Of a DNA stretch of 64,000 nucleotides, positions 30,631 to 38,764 are shown in pieces. Made by a program: the position numbers and the translations under genes. The notes under the pieces are model-generated. The model worked only from the letters and a program-made list of their open reading frames with translations. It ran no database searches and was not told the DNA's origin. Origin of the DNA: Derxia lacustris (GTDB lineage Bacteria > Pseudomonadota > Gammaproteobacteria > Burkholderiales > Burkholderiaceae_E); NCBI RefSeq assembly GCF_002105195.1, contig NZ_MUHU01000025.1, positions 1-64,000 on the forward strand. Reading direction: 5' to 3'. Numbering within the stretch: position 1 is the first letter of the stretch; every line of letters starts with the position of its first letter.

Positions 30631-30722
30631 TGAATGCAAAAGCTGAATGAAAGCCGTCATAAAAGCCCGTGCTGGCGCGCCGTTACACTGCAAATCCCCG
30701 AATTCGTTCAAGAAAGTCACTC

Positions 30723-30971
30723 ATGTCGAAGCCCGCATTCCTCGACGACTTCCAGCAGAAGCTCGCCGATTTCATGCGCAATTCACCGGTTGCCGAGGTC
30801 GATCGCAATCTGCGCGCAACGCTCACGCAAGGCCTCGCCAAGCTGGATGTGGTGACGCGCGAGGAATTCGACGTGCAGGCGGAAATCCTGGCCCGCACCC
30901 GCGCCAAGGTCGCCGAGCTGGAAGCGCGCATCGCGGCGCTCGAAGCGGAGCGCACGCCGCCTGCCGCCTGA
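30723..30971 (+). CDS. ubiK: Ubiquinone biosynthesis accessory factor UbiK (BMFP family)
   Basis: An 82-residue protein with a short amphipathic N-terminal helix (FLDDFQQKLADFMRN), then a coiled coil (TREEFDVQAEILARTRAKVAEL) that trimerises. UbiK helps the Ubi complex make ubiquinone in aerobic growth. Start MSKPAFL at 30723. It is divergent from the torF operon and 13 bases before comM. Confidence 0.88.
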   Translation: MSKPAFLDDFQQKLADFMRNSPVAEVDRNLRATLTQGLAKLDVVTREEFDVQAEILARTRAKVAELEARIAALEAERTPPAA

Positions 30972-30984
30972 CCGGAGCCGCCCG

Positions 30985-32490
30985 ATGAGCCTCGCCGTGG
31001 TCCGCAGCCGCACCCTGCTCGGGATGACGGCGCCGGAAGTGCTGGTCGAGGTTCATCTGGCCAACGGCCTGCCGGGCATGACGCTGGTCGGCCTGCCCGA
31101 AGCCGAGGTGCGCGAGGCGAAGGATCGCGTGCGCGCCGCCCTGCTCAATGCGGGTTTCGAATTTCCGGCGCGCCGCATCACGGTCAATCTGGCGCCGGCC
31201 GATCTGCCCAAGGAAAGCGCGCGGCTCGATCTGCCGATCGCGCTCGGCATCCTGGCCGCGAGCGGTCAGGTGCGCGGCGACGATCTCGACCGTTTTGAAT
31301 TTGCCGGCGAGCTGTCGCTGTCGGGCGAGCTGCGGCCGATTCGCGGCGCGCTGGCCATCGCCCTGGCCCGCCGCGAGGCGCACGCCACGCGCCGGCTGGT
31401 GCTGCCCGAAGCCAGCGCGCGCGAAGCCTGCCTCGTCGCCGACGGCAGCGTGCATGCGGCGCGCACGCTGGCCGAGGTCTGCGCCGCGCTCGACGGCAAG
31501 GGCGGCCTCGAACGGCTGGAGCCGACGTTTGCGCCTGCGCCCGCCAACGGCCCCGATCTGGCCGACGTGAAAGGTCAGGCCCAGGCCCGGCGCGCGCTGG
31601 AAATCGCCGCCACCGGCGCGCACAGCCTGCTGCTGGCCGGGCCGCCCGGTACCGGCAAGAGCATGCTGGCCGCGCGGCTGGCGTCGATCCTGCCGCCGCT
31701 CGACGAGCGCGCCGCGCTCGAATCGGCGGCGCTGCTGAGTCTGGCCGGCCAGTTCGACGCCAGCGCCTTCGGCCGGGTGGTGGTGCGACGGCCGCATCAC
31801 AGCGCGTCAAGCGTGGCGCTGGTCGGCGGCGGCAATCCGCCGCGGCCGGGCGAGATTTCGCTCGCGCATCGCGGCGTGCTGTTCCTCGACGAGCTGCCGG
31901 AATTCGCGCGCAACGTGCTGGAGGCGCTGCGCGAGCCGCTCGAAGCCGGTCGCATCACCATCTCGCGCGCGGCGCGCCAGGCCGAGTTTCCGGCGCGCTT
32001 CCAGCTGGTGGCGGCGATGAACCCCTGCCCTTGCGGCCAGCGCGGCAATCCGCGCGCCGCCTGCCGCTGCACGCCCGAGGCGGTGCTGCGCTATCAGGGC
32101 CGCATCTCGGGGCCGCTGGCCGACCGGCTCGACCTGCATGTGGAAGTGCCGGCCGTGCCCGAGGGCGAGCTGATCGCGCCCGGCGCCGGCGAACCGAGCG
32201 CTGCGGTGGCGGCGCGCGTCGCCATCGGCCGCGATCGCGCGCTGCAACGCCAGGCCAAGCCCAATGCCGACCTCGAACCCGGCGAAGTCGAGCGCCATTG
32301 CCGCGCCGGCAGCGCCGCGCTCGAACGGCTGCAAGCGGTGAGCGCGCGGCTCGGCTGGTCGGCGCGCAGCTTTCATCGCGTGTTGAAGATCGCGCGCACG
32401 GTGGCCGATCTTTCGGGCGATGCCGACGTGGCGGCAACCCACATCAACGAGGCGGTGCAGTATCGTCGGGGCCTGTTCGCCTCGGCCTGA
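30985..32490 (+). CDS. comM: YifB/ComM-family Mg-chelatase-like AAA+ ATPase
   Basis: A 501-residue hexameric helicase-type ATPase. N-terminal Lon-like fold begins MSLAVVRSRTLLG, with the family phrase GLPGMTLVGLPE; the AAA+ core has Walker A GPPGTGKS, Walker B GVLFLDELPEF and a zinc-like cysteine group in NPCPCGQRGNPRAACRC. ComM promotes branch migration of incoming DNA in natural transformation. The presence of comM is widespread and does not by itself show competence. Confidence 0.94.
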   Translation: MSLAVVRSRTLLGMTAPEVLVEVHLANGLPGMTLVGLPEAEVREAKDRVRAALLNAGFEFPARRITVNLAPADLPKESARLDLPIALGILAASGQVRGDDLDRFEFAGELSLSGELRPIRGALAIALARREAHATRRLVLPEASAREACLVADGSVHAARTLAEVCAALDGKGGLERLEPTFAPAPANGPDLADVKGQAQARRALEIAATGAHSLLLAGPPGTGKSMLAARLASILPPLDERAALESAALLSLAGQFDASAFGRVVVRRPHHSASSVALVGGGNPPRPGEISLAHRGVLFLDELPEFARNVLEALREPLEAGRITISRAARQAEFPARFQLVAAMNPCPCGQRGNPRAACRCTPEAVLRYQGRISGPLADRLDLHVEVPAVPEGELIAPGAGEPSAAVAARVAIGRDRALQRQAKPNADLEPGEVERHCRAGSAALERLQAVSARLGWSARSFHRVLKIARTVADLSGDADVAATHINEAVQYRRGLFASA

Positions 32491-32519
32491 CGGCCGCCCT
32501 CACTCCCCCAAGAAACATC

Positions 32520-32906
32520 ATGCTCAGCCGCGACAATCCCCCCGTCTTCGACCCCGCCGCGCTCGACCGGCTGCGCATTCCGGTCGGCTCGGGGCAGGTG
32601 CCGCTGGTGGTGACCACGCTGCGGCTGTTCATCGAGACCACGCCCAAGCTGGCCAACGACGTGGTGCGCGGACTGCGCGAGGGCGAGGTAGAACTGGTGC
32701 GGATCGCGGCGCACACGCTCAAGTCCAACAGCGCCATCGTCGGCGCCGAAGCGCTGGCCCAGCTGGCGCGCGAGATCGAGGAAAAGGCGCGCGACGGCAA
32801 GCTCGAAGCCGCCGCCGGCAGCCGCTTCGAACGGCTGTATGCCGAGAGCGTGGCCAAGCTGGTCGGCGCGCTCGCCGACGAATCGCGCAAGGCCGGCATC
32901 GCCTGA
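32520..32906 (+). CDS. Stand-alone Hpt (histidine phosphotransfer) protein
   Basis: A 128-residue four-helix phosphotransfer protein. The phosphorylated histidine H65 lies in AAHTLKSNSAIVGA, the Hpt signature. It has no kinase or receiver in the same gene and no two-component partner in the window, so it is an orphan relay for a hybrid kinase elsewhere. It follows comM by 29 bases on the same strand. Confidence 0.88.
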   Translation: MLSRDNPPVFDPAALDRLRIPVGSGQVPLVVTTLRLFIETTPKLANDVVRGLREGEVELVRIAAHTLKSNSAIVGAEALAQLAREIEEKARDGKLEAAAGSRFERLYAESVAKLVGALADESRKAGIA

Positions 32907-32950
32907 GCGGCGGCCTGACCCGGGCCCGGCGCGCGGCCCGACCGGCCGGC

Positions 32951-33412
32951 TCAGGCCACCGGATACCAGCGCGACATCAGCTCGAAGGACCGCGCCAGCA
33001 GATCGCTGCCGGCATTCACCGCCACCGTGCGGCCGTCGTTCAGCCGCAGCAGCAGCCGCGCGCCGCCGTTGATGCGCACCAGCCGCACCGCCTCGATCTC
33101 GTCCCAGCTCACCTGGCGCTTGGCCATCCAGGTCTGGCGCAGGCCCTCGCCGTCGATGGTCATGGTCGAGCGCAGCAGCGCGTAATAGCTCGCCAGCAGC
33201 AGCACGCCGGCCACGCCGAGCCCGGCGCGCACATTGCCGTCGAGCAGGCCGGCGGTCTGGTCGAAGGCCCGCGCGGCGGTGAAGGCGATGCCGATCATCA
33301 CCGCCGTGGCGAGGCCTTTCATCATCGGACCGTAGGCCGGCCCGGTGATGGGCTGGCGCGCAAAGCGTTCACGCGGATGGCCGGTGGGTTTGCCCGGATC
33401 GAAGGACTTCAT
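32951..33412 (-). CDS. Small membrane protein with PH-like C-terminal domain
   Basis: A 153-residue protein: polar N-terminus, two hydrophobic segments (LATAVMIGIAF and LGVAGVLLLASYYALL), then a cytosolic beta-rich part (MTIDGEGLRQTWMAKRQVSWDEIEAVRL) typical of bacterial PH-like domains. The start overlaps the DUF1289 gene stop as ATGA. No function known to me. Confidence 0.7.
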   Translation of the reverse strand: MKSFDPGKPTGHPRERFARQPITGPAYGPMMKGLATAVMIGIAFTAARAFDQTAGLLDGNVRAGLGVAGVLLLASYYALLRSTMTIDGEGLRQTWMAKRQVSWDEIEAVRLVRINGGARLLLRLNDGRTVAVNAGSDLLARSFELMSRWYPVA

Positions 33413-33738
33413 GGGGTCTTCCTTGCTCGTGCGCGCGCCAGGGCGGCCTGCGCGATGGCGTCGACTTCCTCGGCGGCACGACGCAGTTCGGCCTCGTGTT
33501 CGCGCGCAAGCCGGTCGAAGCGCAGCGGCAGCTGGGCCCAGAGCGCGCGCTTGGCCGCCGGCGACAGCGCCGACCAGCCGGCGATCTCGTCGAGCGTGCG
33601 CAGGCAGCCTTCGCACAGGCCCGAGGCGGCATCGATGCGGCAGACCGCGCGGCAGGGGCTGGGCAGGCGATTGCCCTCGTCATAGCAGTTGCGCAGCTCG
33701 AGCCAGCGCCGCTCCAGACCGAAGACCTGCCCGTGCAC
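33409..33738 (-). CDS. DUF1289 (YdhL-like) protein
   Basis: A 109-residue protein with the DUF1289 cysteine pattern: SPCRAVC, then GLCEGC, then RTLDEIAGW, suggesting a small zinc- or iron-sulfur-binding site. The C-terminal part is helical and basic. Start GTG at 33738 is 12 bases after the purU stop; its stop overlaps the next gene. Function unknown. Confidence 0.78.
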   Translation of the reverse strand: MHGQVFGLERRWLELRNCYDEGNRLPSPCRAVCRIDAASGLCEGCLRTLDEIAGWSALSPAAKRALWAQLPLRFDRLAREHEAELRRAAEEVDAIAQAALARARARKTP

Positions 33739-33750
33739 GGCCGGCGCCCG

Positions 33751-34611
33751 TCAGCGGAAGACCACGGTGCGCCGCCCGTTGAGCAGCACGCGGTCTTCGA
33801 GGTGGTACTTGAGCGCGCGCGACAGCACGTTCTTTTCAACGTCGCGGCCGTAGCGCACTAGGTCTTCGGCGGTATCGCCGTGGTCGATGCGCACCACGTC
33901 CTGCTCGATGATCGGACCGGCATCGAGCTCGGCGGTCACGTAATGGCTGGTCGCGCCGATCAGCTTGACGCCGCGCTCGAAGGCCTGGTGATAGGGCCGC
34001 GCGCCGATGAAACTGGGCAGAAAGCTGTGGTGGATGTTGATGACGCGGCCCGAGTACTTGTCGCAGAGCTGCGGCGACAACACCTGCATGTAGCGCGCAA
34101 GCACCATCACGTCGCCACGATGTTCCTCAAACAGCCGGTCCACCTCCTGATAGGCCGCCGCCTTGGTGTCGGGCGTGACCGGCACATGGAAATAGGGCAC
34201 GCCGTGCCATTCAACGTAGCCGCGCAGGTCGTCGTGATTGCTGATGACGCAGGCGATGTCGCAGGCCAGATCGCCCGAGCGCCAGCGGTACATCAGGTCG
34301 ACGAGGCAGTGATCCTGCTTGCTCACCAGCAGCACCACGCGCTTCTTCTGGCGCGAGTCGGACAGGCGCCAGTTCATCTCGTAGCCGGACGCGATCTGGC
34401 CGAAGGCGGTCACGAAGGACTCGATGCTGCCCTCCAGCGAATCGGCCTTGATGACGTTGCGCATGAAGAAGCGCCCGGTGTCCTGGTCGGCGTGATGGTT
34501 GGCTTCGACGATCGAGCCCTGGCGGTCGGCGATGAAGCGGCTGACCGCCGCGACGATGCCGACCCGGTCGGGGCAGGACAGCGCGAGCGTGTAGGTGTGT
34601 TCGTTGTTCAT
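33751..34611 (-). CDS. purU: Formyltetrahydrofolate deformylase
   Basis: A 286-residue enzyme that hydrolyses 10-formyl-THF to formate and THF, balancing one-carbon pools. An N-terminal ACT domain (TLALSCPDRVGIVAAVSRF) binds regulators such as glycine; the catalytic domain has INIHHSFLPSFIGA with the histidine of the formyltransferase fold and LDAGPIIEQDV. Full length. It is upstream of the DUF1289 and membrane-protein genes. Confidence 0.94.
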   Translation of the reverse strand: MNNEHTYTLALSCPDRVGIVAAVSRFIADRQGSIVEANHHADQDTGRFFMRNVIKADSLEGSIESFVTAFGQIASGYEMNWRLSDSRQKKRVVLLVSKQDHCLVDLMYRWRSGDLACDIACVISNHDDLRGYVEWHGVPYFHVPVTPDTKAAAYQEVDRLFEEHRGDVMVLARYMQVLSPQLCDKYSGRVINIHHSFLPSFIGARPYHQAFERGVKLIGATSHYVTAELDAGPIIEQDVVRIDHGDTAEDLVRYGRDVEKNVLSRALKYHLEDRVLLNGRRTVVFR

Positions 34612-34665
34612 GATGGCCGGGCGATGCGGGAAGCGGCGCAGTTTACCGGCCGCCCCCGCGCCGCT

Positions 34666-35382
34666 TCAGCGCAGCGGCAGCCCGGCCTTCTCGCGGTACA
34701 CCGCCGCACGCCGCCGCACCGCCGCGTCGCGCAGCGCGAGCAGATCCTCGGGCGGACGGTCGATGGTGAATTCCATGTCGTGCGCCAGCCCGTCGCGGAT
34801 GCCGTAGCACCAGCCGTGGATGACCAGCCGCTGGCCGCGCGCCCAGGCCGCGCGCACGAAGGTCGTGCGGCAGACGTTGCGCGCCTGCTCGATCACATTC
34901 AGCTCGCAGAGCAGGTCGTGCGCGGCCGGCTCGTCAAGGCCGTCGAAATGCTTGGTGTGGCGGAACAGCACGTCCTGCACATGGCGCAGCCAGTTGTCGG
35001 CCAGCCCGTCCATGCCGCCGCGCAGCGTGGTCAGCACGCCGCCGCAGCCGTAGTGGCCGACCACCATGATGTGTTCCACCTTCAGCACGTCGATCGCGTA
35101 TTCGAGCGTGGACAGGCAGTTCATGTCGGTGTGCACGACCACATTGGCCACGTTGCGATGCACGAACAGCTCGCCCGGCGCCAGATCGACGATGTCGTTG
35201 GCCGGCACCCGGCTGTCGGCGCAGCCGATCCACATGTACTTGGGCTTCTGCTGCGCCACCAGGCGCGAGAAGAATTCGGGATCGCGGTCGGTCTGGCGCC
35301 TGGACCAGCGGCGGTTGTTGGCAAACAGCTCGCCCAGGTAGGTGTCGTAGCTGTCGTAGGCGTCGTCGTTGCTGTCGGTCAT
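34666..35382 (-). CDS. can: Beta-class carbonic anhydrase
   Basis: A 238-residue zinc enzyme interconverting CO2 and bicarbonate. Zinc ligands are clear: cysteine and the aspartate in GCADSRVPA, then histidine and cysteine in VVGHYGCGGV. N-terminal phrase NRRWSRRQTDRDPEFF agrees with the E. coli Can type. It stands alone between purU and a DinB gene, all minus strand. Confidence 0.94.
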   Translation of the reverse strand: MTDSNDDAYDSYDTYLGELFANNRRWSRRQTDRDPEFFSRLVAQQKPKYMWIGCADSRVPANDIVDLAPGELFVHRNVANVVVHTDMNCLSTLEYAIDVLKVEHIMVVGHYGCGGVLTTLRGGMDGLADNWLRHVQDVLFRHTKHFDGLDEPAAHDLLCELNVIEQARNVCRTTFVRAAWARGQRLVIHGWCYGIRDGLAHDMEFTIDRPPEDLLALRDAAVRRRAAVYREKAGLPLR

Positions 35383-35422
35383 GGTCTTCTTCTTCGGTTG
35401 ACGGGGGGAGGATCGGCCGGCG

Positions 35423-35929
35423 TCAGCGCGCCGCTTCGGCCTGGAGCATGCGGATCAGATCGAGCTCGGGCGCCGGCCGGCCAAAGCCGGTGAGCGCCGC
35501 GCTGATCTGGCCGCGATGATGGGTGCCATGGTTGAACACATGGGCCAGCGTCGCGCCGAACGGCGTCCGCATGGCCTCGCCATTGACGCGCGTGTAGACG
35601 AGGACGGCGTCGAGCCGCGCCGGATCGAGGTCGGCAAGCCAGCCGCTCCAGCCGGCGCTGGAGGTCAGTAGCGCGCGCGCCAGCGCCTCACGGTCGGGCT
35701 CGACTTCGGCGTCGAGCGCCAGCACGGGCAGCTCGGCGCCGGCAAAGCGCGCGAACCACAGCCGCTCGGCCACCAGCAGATGGTTGAGCGTGCCGTGGAC
35801 GCTGCCGAACACCAGCCCGCGCTCGGCGCGGTACTGCGGCTCGGGCATGGGCGCCACATGGCGCTCGATCAGCTCGCGCGTGGCCCAGGCGTGATAGCGG
35901 GCCAGCGTGATGTAGGGCTCGGGGATCAT
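35423..35929 (-). CDS. DinB-family protein
   Basis: A 168-residue four-helix protein of the DinB group. Metal-binding histidines appear in GTLNHLLVAERLW and in HVFNHGTHHRGQI, the family's triad. Many members are metal-dependent thiol-transferases or damage-induced proteins; substrate unknown here. Start MIPEPYITL chosen for the family N-terminus (LARYHAWAT). Confidence 0.87.
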   Translation of the reverse strand: MIPEPYITLARYHAWATRELIERHVAPMPEPQYRAERGLVFGSVHGTLNHLLVAERLWFARFAGAELPVLALDAEVEPDREALARALLTSSAGWSGWLADLDPARLDAVLVYTRVNGEAMRTPFGATLAHVFNHGTHHRGQISAALTGFGRPAPELDLIRMLQAEAAR

Positions 35930-35978
35930 TCGGTCCACCTTCGATGCGGTGCAATGCGCGCCGGCGGGCGGTGCAGCG

Positions 35979-36005
35979 GCTCCGGGCCGGCGCGGGTACC
36001 GGAGC
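35979..36005. terminator. Possible hairpin terminator after ychJ
   Basis: GCTCCGG / CCGGAGC with a 13-base loop in the 91-base gap before the DinB gene. No T-run, so a weak candidate. Confidence 0.3.
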
Positions 36006-36020
36006 TTCGGGCCGCCGAGG

Positions 36021-36422
36021 TCAGCCCTGCTCGAACAAGTCGCCATCCACATAGAACCAGCGCCCGCCATCCTTCACGAAGCGGCTGCGTTCGTGCAAGC
36101 GGTGCGCGCGGCCGGCGCCCTCGCCCGGCCCGGCGGCGCGCCAGCGGGCGATGAATTCCACCGTGCCCCACTCCGGCGACGACTGCGCCGCGGCCTTCAC
36201 CGTGAGCCCGAGCCAGCGCGTGCTGCCGTCGAGGTCGAGCGTGGCCGGGCGGGTGCTGGCATGCCAGGTGTCGCGCAGCCAGTCGGCGCGGCCGAGCGTG
36301 TAGGCGCTGTAGCGCGAGCGCATGAGCTGCTCGGGCGTGGCGGGCAGTTCGCCAGCGTCGAGGAAGCGGCCGCAGCAGCGCGCGAAGGCGCCGCCGCCGC
36401 AGGGGCAGGCTGCGGGCGCCAT
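36021..36422 (-). CDS. YchJ-family (UPF0225) protein with SEC-C-like zinc motif
   Basis: A 133-residue protein. The N-terminus CPCGGGAFARCCGRFLD is a SEC-C-type zinc site, followed by PEQLMRSRYSAYTLG and EFIARWR, both typical of YchJ. Function unknown. The start overlaps the isomerase-like gene stop as ATGA. Confidence 0.88.
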   Translation of the reverse strand: MAPAACPCGGGAFARCCGRFLDAGELPATPEQLMRSRYSAYTLGRADWLRDTWHASTRPATLDLDGSTRWLGLTVKAAAQSSPEWGTVEFIARWRAAGPGEGAGRAHRLHERSRFVKDGGRWFYVDGDLFEQG

Positions 36423-37024
36423 CAGAAACCGCCGCGTTCGAGCCAGGTTTCGAGCATGCCGAGCCGGTCCCAGCCCCAGAACGGCTCGCCGTCGACGACG
36501 AAGTAGGGCGAGCCGAACACGCCGCGCGCCTCGGCCTGCCCCACCACATGGCGCAGCTCGTCCTTGACCGTGGGATCGGTCATCGCGGCCGCGATCCCGG
36601 CCGCGTCGAGGCCTTGCTCGGCCGCCACCGCCGCGACCACCTCGGCCTCGCCGATGTTGCGGCCCGCGGCGAAATAGGCCGCATAGAGCGCGAGCGCGAA
36701 GCGCCGCGCGCCGCCCTCGTCGCGGCGCGCCAGCCACAGGAAGGCGCGCGACGGATTGGCCGCCGAAATCGGGAACAGCGCCGGCAGCCTGAACGGAATC
36801 CCGGTAAGCCGCGCGATGCGGGCCCAGTCGTGGCGGCTGTAGTCGCCCTTGTAGGGCACTTCGGCGAGCGGCCGCGCGCCCGTGGTCTTGAAGATGGCGC
36901 CGAGCAGCACCGGATGCCAGTCGACGCCGCGGCCGAAGCGCGCCGCGAGCGCATCGATGCCCTGGGCGGCGAAATATCCGTAGGGCGACGAGAAGTCGAA
37001 ATAGAAGTCGATCGATGCAGTCAT
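36422..37024 (-). CDS. 2-hydroxychromene-2-carboxylate isomerase-like (DsbA/kappa-GST family)
   Basis: A 200-residue thioredoxin-fold protein. The start IDFYFDFSSPYGYFA holds the serine used to bind glutathione in NahD-type isomerases; FGSPYFVVDGEPFWGWDRL near the end is the family's second signature. The natural reaction in this genome is unknown, since no aromatic-degradation genes are near. Probably uses glutathione made by gshA/gshB. Confidence 0.86.
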   Translation of the reverse strand: MTASIDFYFDFSSPYGYFAAQGIDALAARFGRGVDWHPVLLGAIFKTTGARPLAEVPYKGDYSRHDWARIARLTGIPFRLPALFPISAANPSRAFLWLARRDEGGARRFALALYAAYFAAGRNIGEAEVVAAVAAEQGLDAAGIAAAMTDPTVKDELRHVVGQAEARGVFGSPYFVVDGEPFWGWDRLGMLETWLERGGF

Positions 37025-37049
37025 GCTTTCTCCGTCGGGCCGGGCGCCG

Positions 37050-37505
37050 TCACACGCCCCATTGCGCCGCTGGCTCCATGCCGGCCAGCACCGCGAGCGT
37101 CTGCTGCATCAGCGCCACCGACTTCTCGACGCCGTCCTTGACCGAGACGATGTCGACCGTGGTGACGATGAGCTGGCGGCCGGCGCGCGCCACCTCGGCG
37201 CGGCCGATCAGCTTGTCGCCGACCGCCGGCGCGAGGAAGTTGATCTTGAATTCGACCGCGACGATGCCGTCGTCGATGCCGGCGCGGGTGCAGCCGGCCG
37301 CGCCGCCGGCGGCGTCGCCCAGGGTGGCGATGACGCCGCCGTGGTAGTAGCCGTGATGCTGGGTGACGGCGTCGGAGAACGGCAGCTCCAGCACGGCGCG
37401 GCCGGGCGCAAGCTCGACGATCGTCAGGCCCAGCGCGCGGGCCGGGCCCTGGTTGCCGTAGGCGATGCGGATCTTGGCTTCGAGGCGGGAATCGAGTTCG
37501 GTCAT
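37050..37505 (-). CDS. PaaI-family hotdog thioesterase
   Basis: A 151-residue acyl-CoA thioesterase-like protein with the hotdog signature HHGYYHGGVIATLGDAAGGAA and the VEFKINFLAPA strand. Likely hydrolyses small aryl- or acyl-CoA thioesters; the actual substrate is unknown. Start MTELDSRL at 37505. The HCCA isomerase-like gene follows 25 bases downstream on the same strand. Confidence 0.85.
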   Translation of the reverse strand: MTELDSRLEAKIRIAYGNQGPARALGLTIVELAPGRAVLELPFSDAVTQHHGYYHGGVIATLGDAAGGAAGCTRAGIDDGIVAVEFKINFLAPAVGDKLIGRAEVARAGRQLIVTTVDIVSVKDGVEKSVALMQQTLAVLAGMEPAAQWGV

Positions 37506-37645
37506 GACGGGCAGACAATGGTTGGGCCGCAGCGGCGGCCGGGATTGAAGCAGGCGCGCGCGGCTGCCGCGCCGTTGGCCGCACAGGTTACAAGGGCGTT
37601 CCGGCGCTGATCTATGCTCCGTACTCCCCCGCACGTCAAAGCCCC

Positions 37646-38698
37646 ATGAGCCACGCCGTCCTCGACTATCCGTTCTCCGAACCGCCGCCGCCCGCCACGC
37701 TCCAGCAGGTGGCGCCCGGCATCCACTGGTTGCGCATGCCGCTGCCGGTGGCGCTCGATCACATCAATCTGTGGCTGGTCGAGGACGAGATCGACGGGCG
37801 CCAGGGCTGGACCGTGATCGACACCGGCATCGGCAACGACGCCACCCGCGCGCTGTGGGAGGAAATCTTCGCCGGCTATTTCGACGGCCATCCGCTGCTG
37901 CGCGTGATCTGCACCCACATGCATCCCGACCATGCCGGTCTGGCCGGCTGGCTCTGCGAGCGCTGGGACGCGCCGCTGTGGATGAGTGCCGCCGAATACC
38001 TCACGGCCTTCATCGCCTCGCACGGCGCCGGCATGAACGACGGCGCGAGCATGGTCGAGCACTTTCGCGCCCACGGCCTGCCGCCGGCCGACCACGAAAC
38101 CATCCGCCATCGCGGCGGCTTCTACGGCCGCATGACGGCGCCGCTGCCGGCGCGCTACCGCCGCGTGATGGCGGGCGAGGCGATCCGGCTGGGCGGCCAC
38201 GACTGGCGCGTGATCGTGGGCGTGGGCCACTCGCCCGAGCATGTGTCGCTGTACTGCGCCGGGCTGGATGTGCTGATCGCCGGCGACATGCTGCTCCCGC
38301 GCATCTCGGCCAACGTGATGGTGGCGGCGCATGAGCCCGAGTCGAATCCGCTCGCCGATTACCTCGCCAGCCTGCGCGGCTTTCTGAGTCTGCCAGCCGG
38401 CGTGCGCGTGCTGCCGTCGCACGGGCTGCCGTTTGGCAATGCGCACGGCCGGGTGCACGACCTGCTCGATCACCATGCCGAGCGGCTCGATGAAACCCGC
38501 GCCGCCTGCGCCGCCCGGGCCGAGGGCATCACCGCCACCGAGCTGGTGCCGGTGCTGTTCCGGCGTCAGCTCGACATGCATCAGATGACCTTCGCGCTCG
38601 GCGAGGCGCTCGCGCATCTGCACTGGCTGTGGTTTGCCGGCGAGCTGACCCGAGTGCAGGCCGACGGTGTCTGGCGCTTCAAGGCCGTGGCCGGCTGA
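37646..38698 (+). CDS. MBL-fold metallo-hydrolase
   Basis: A 350-residue metallo-beta-lactamase-fold enzyme. THMHPDHAG supplies the H-x-H-x-D-H metal site; GVGHSPEH and LPSHGLPF give the later histidines and LIAGDMLL the bridging aspartate. A winged-helix-like C-terminus (residues about 280-345) is seen in the LACTB2-type group, so a thioesterase-like or other hydrolase role is possible. It is divergent from the thioesterase gene. Confidence 0.83.
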   Translation: MSHAVLDYPFSEPPPPATLQQVAPGIHWLRMPLPVALDHINLWLVEDEIDGRQGWTVIDTGIGNDATRALWEEIFAGYFDGHPLLRVICTHMHPDHAGLAGWLCERWDAPLWMSAAEYLTAFIASHGAGMNDGASMVEHFRAHGLPPADHETIRHRGGFYGRMTAPLPARYRRVMAGEAIRLGGHDWRVIVGVGHSPEHVSLYCAGLDVLIAGDMLLPRISANVMVAAHEPESNPLADYLASLRGFLSLPAGVRVLPSHGLPFGNAHGRVHDLLDHHAERLDETRAACAARAEGITATELVPVLFRRQLDMHQMTFALGEALAHLHWLWFAGELTRVQADGVWRFKAVAG

Positions 38699-38764
38699 GC
38701 CGACGACGGCGCATGCCGCGCTGTCACGCGACAGTGCGCGGCGCCGTCGGTGTCGCCGCGGCGG

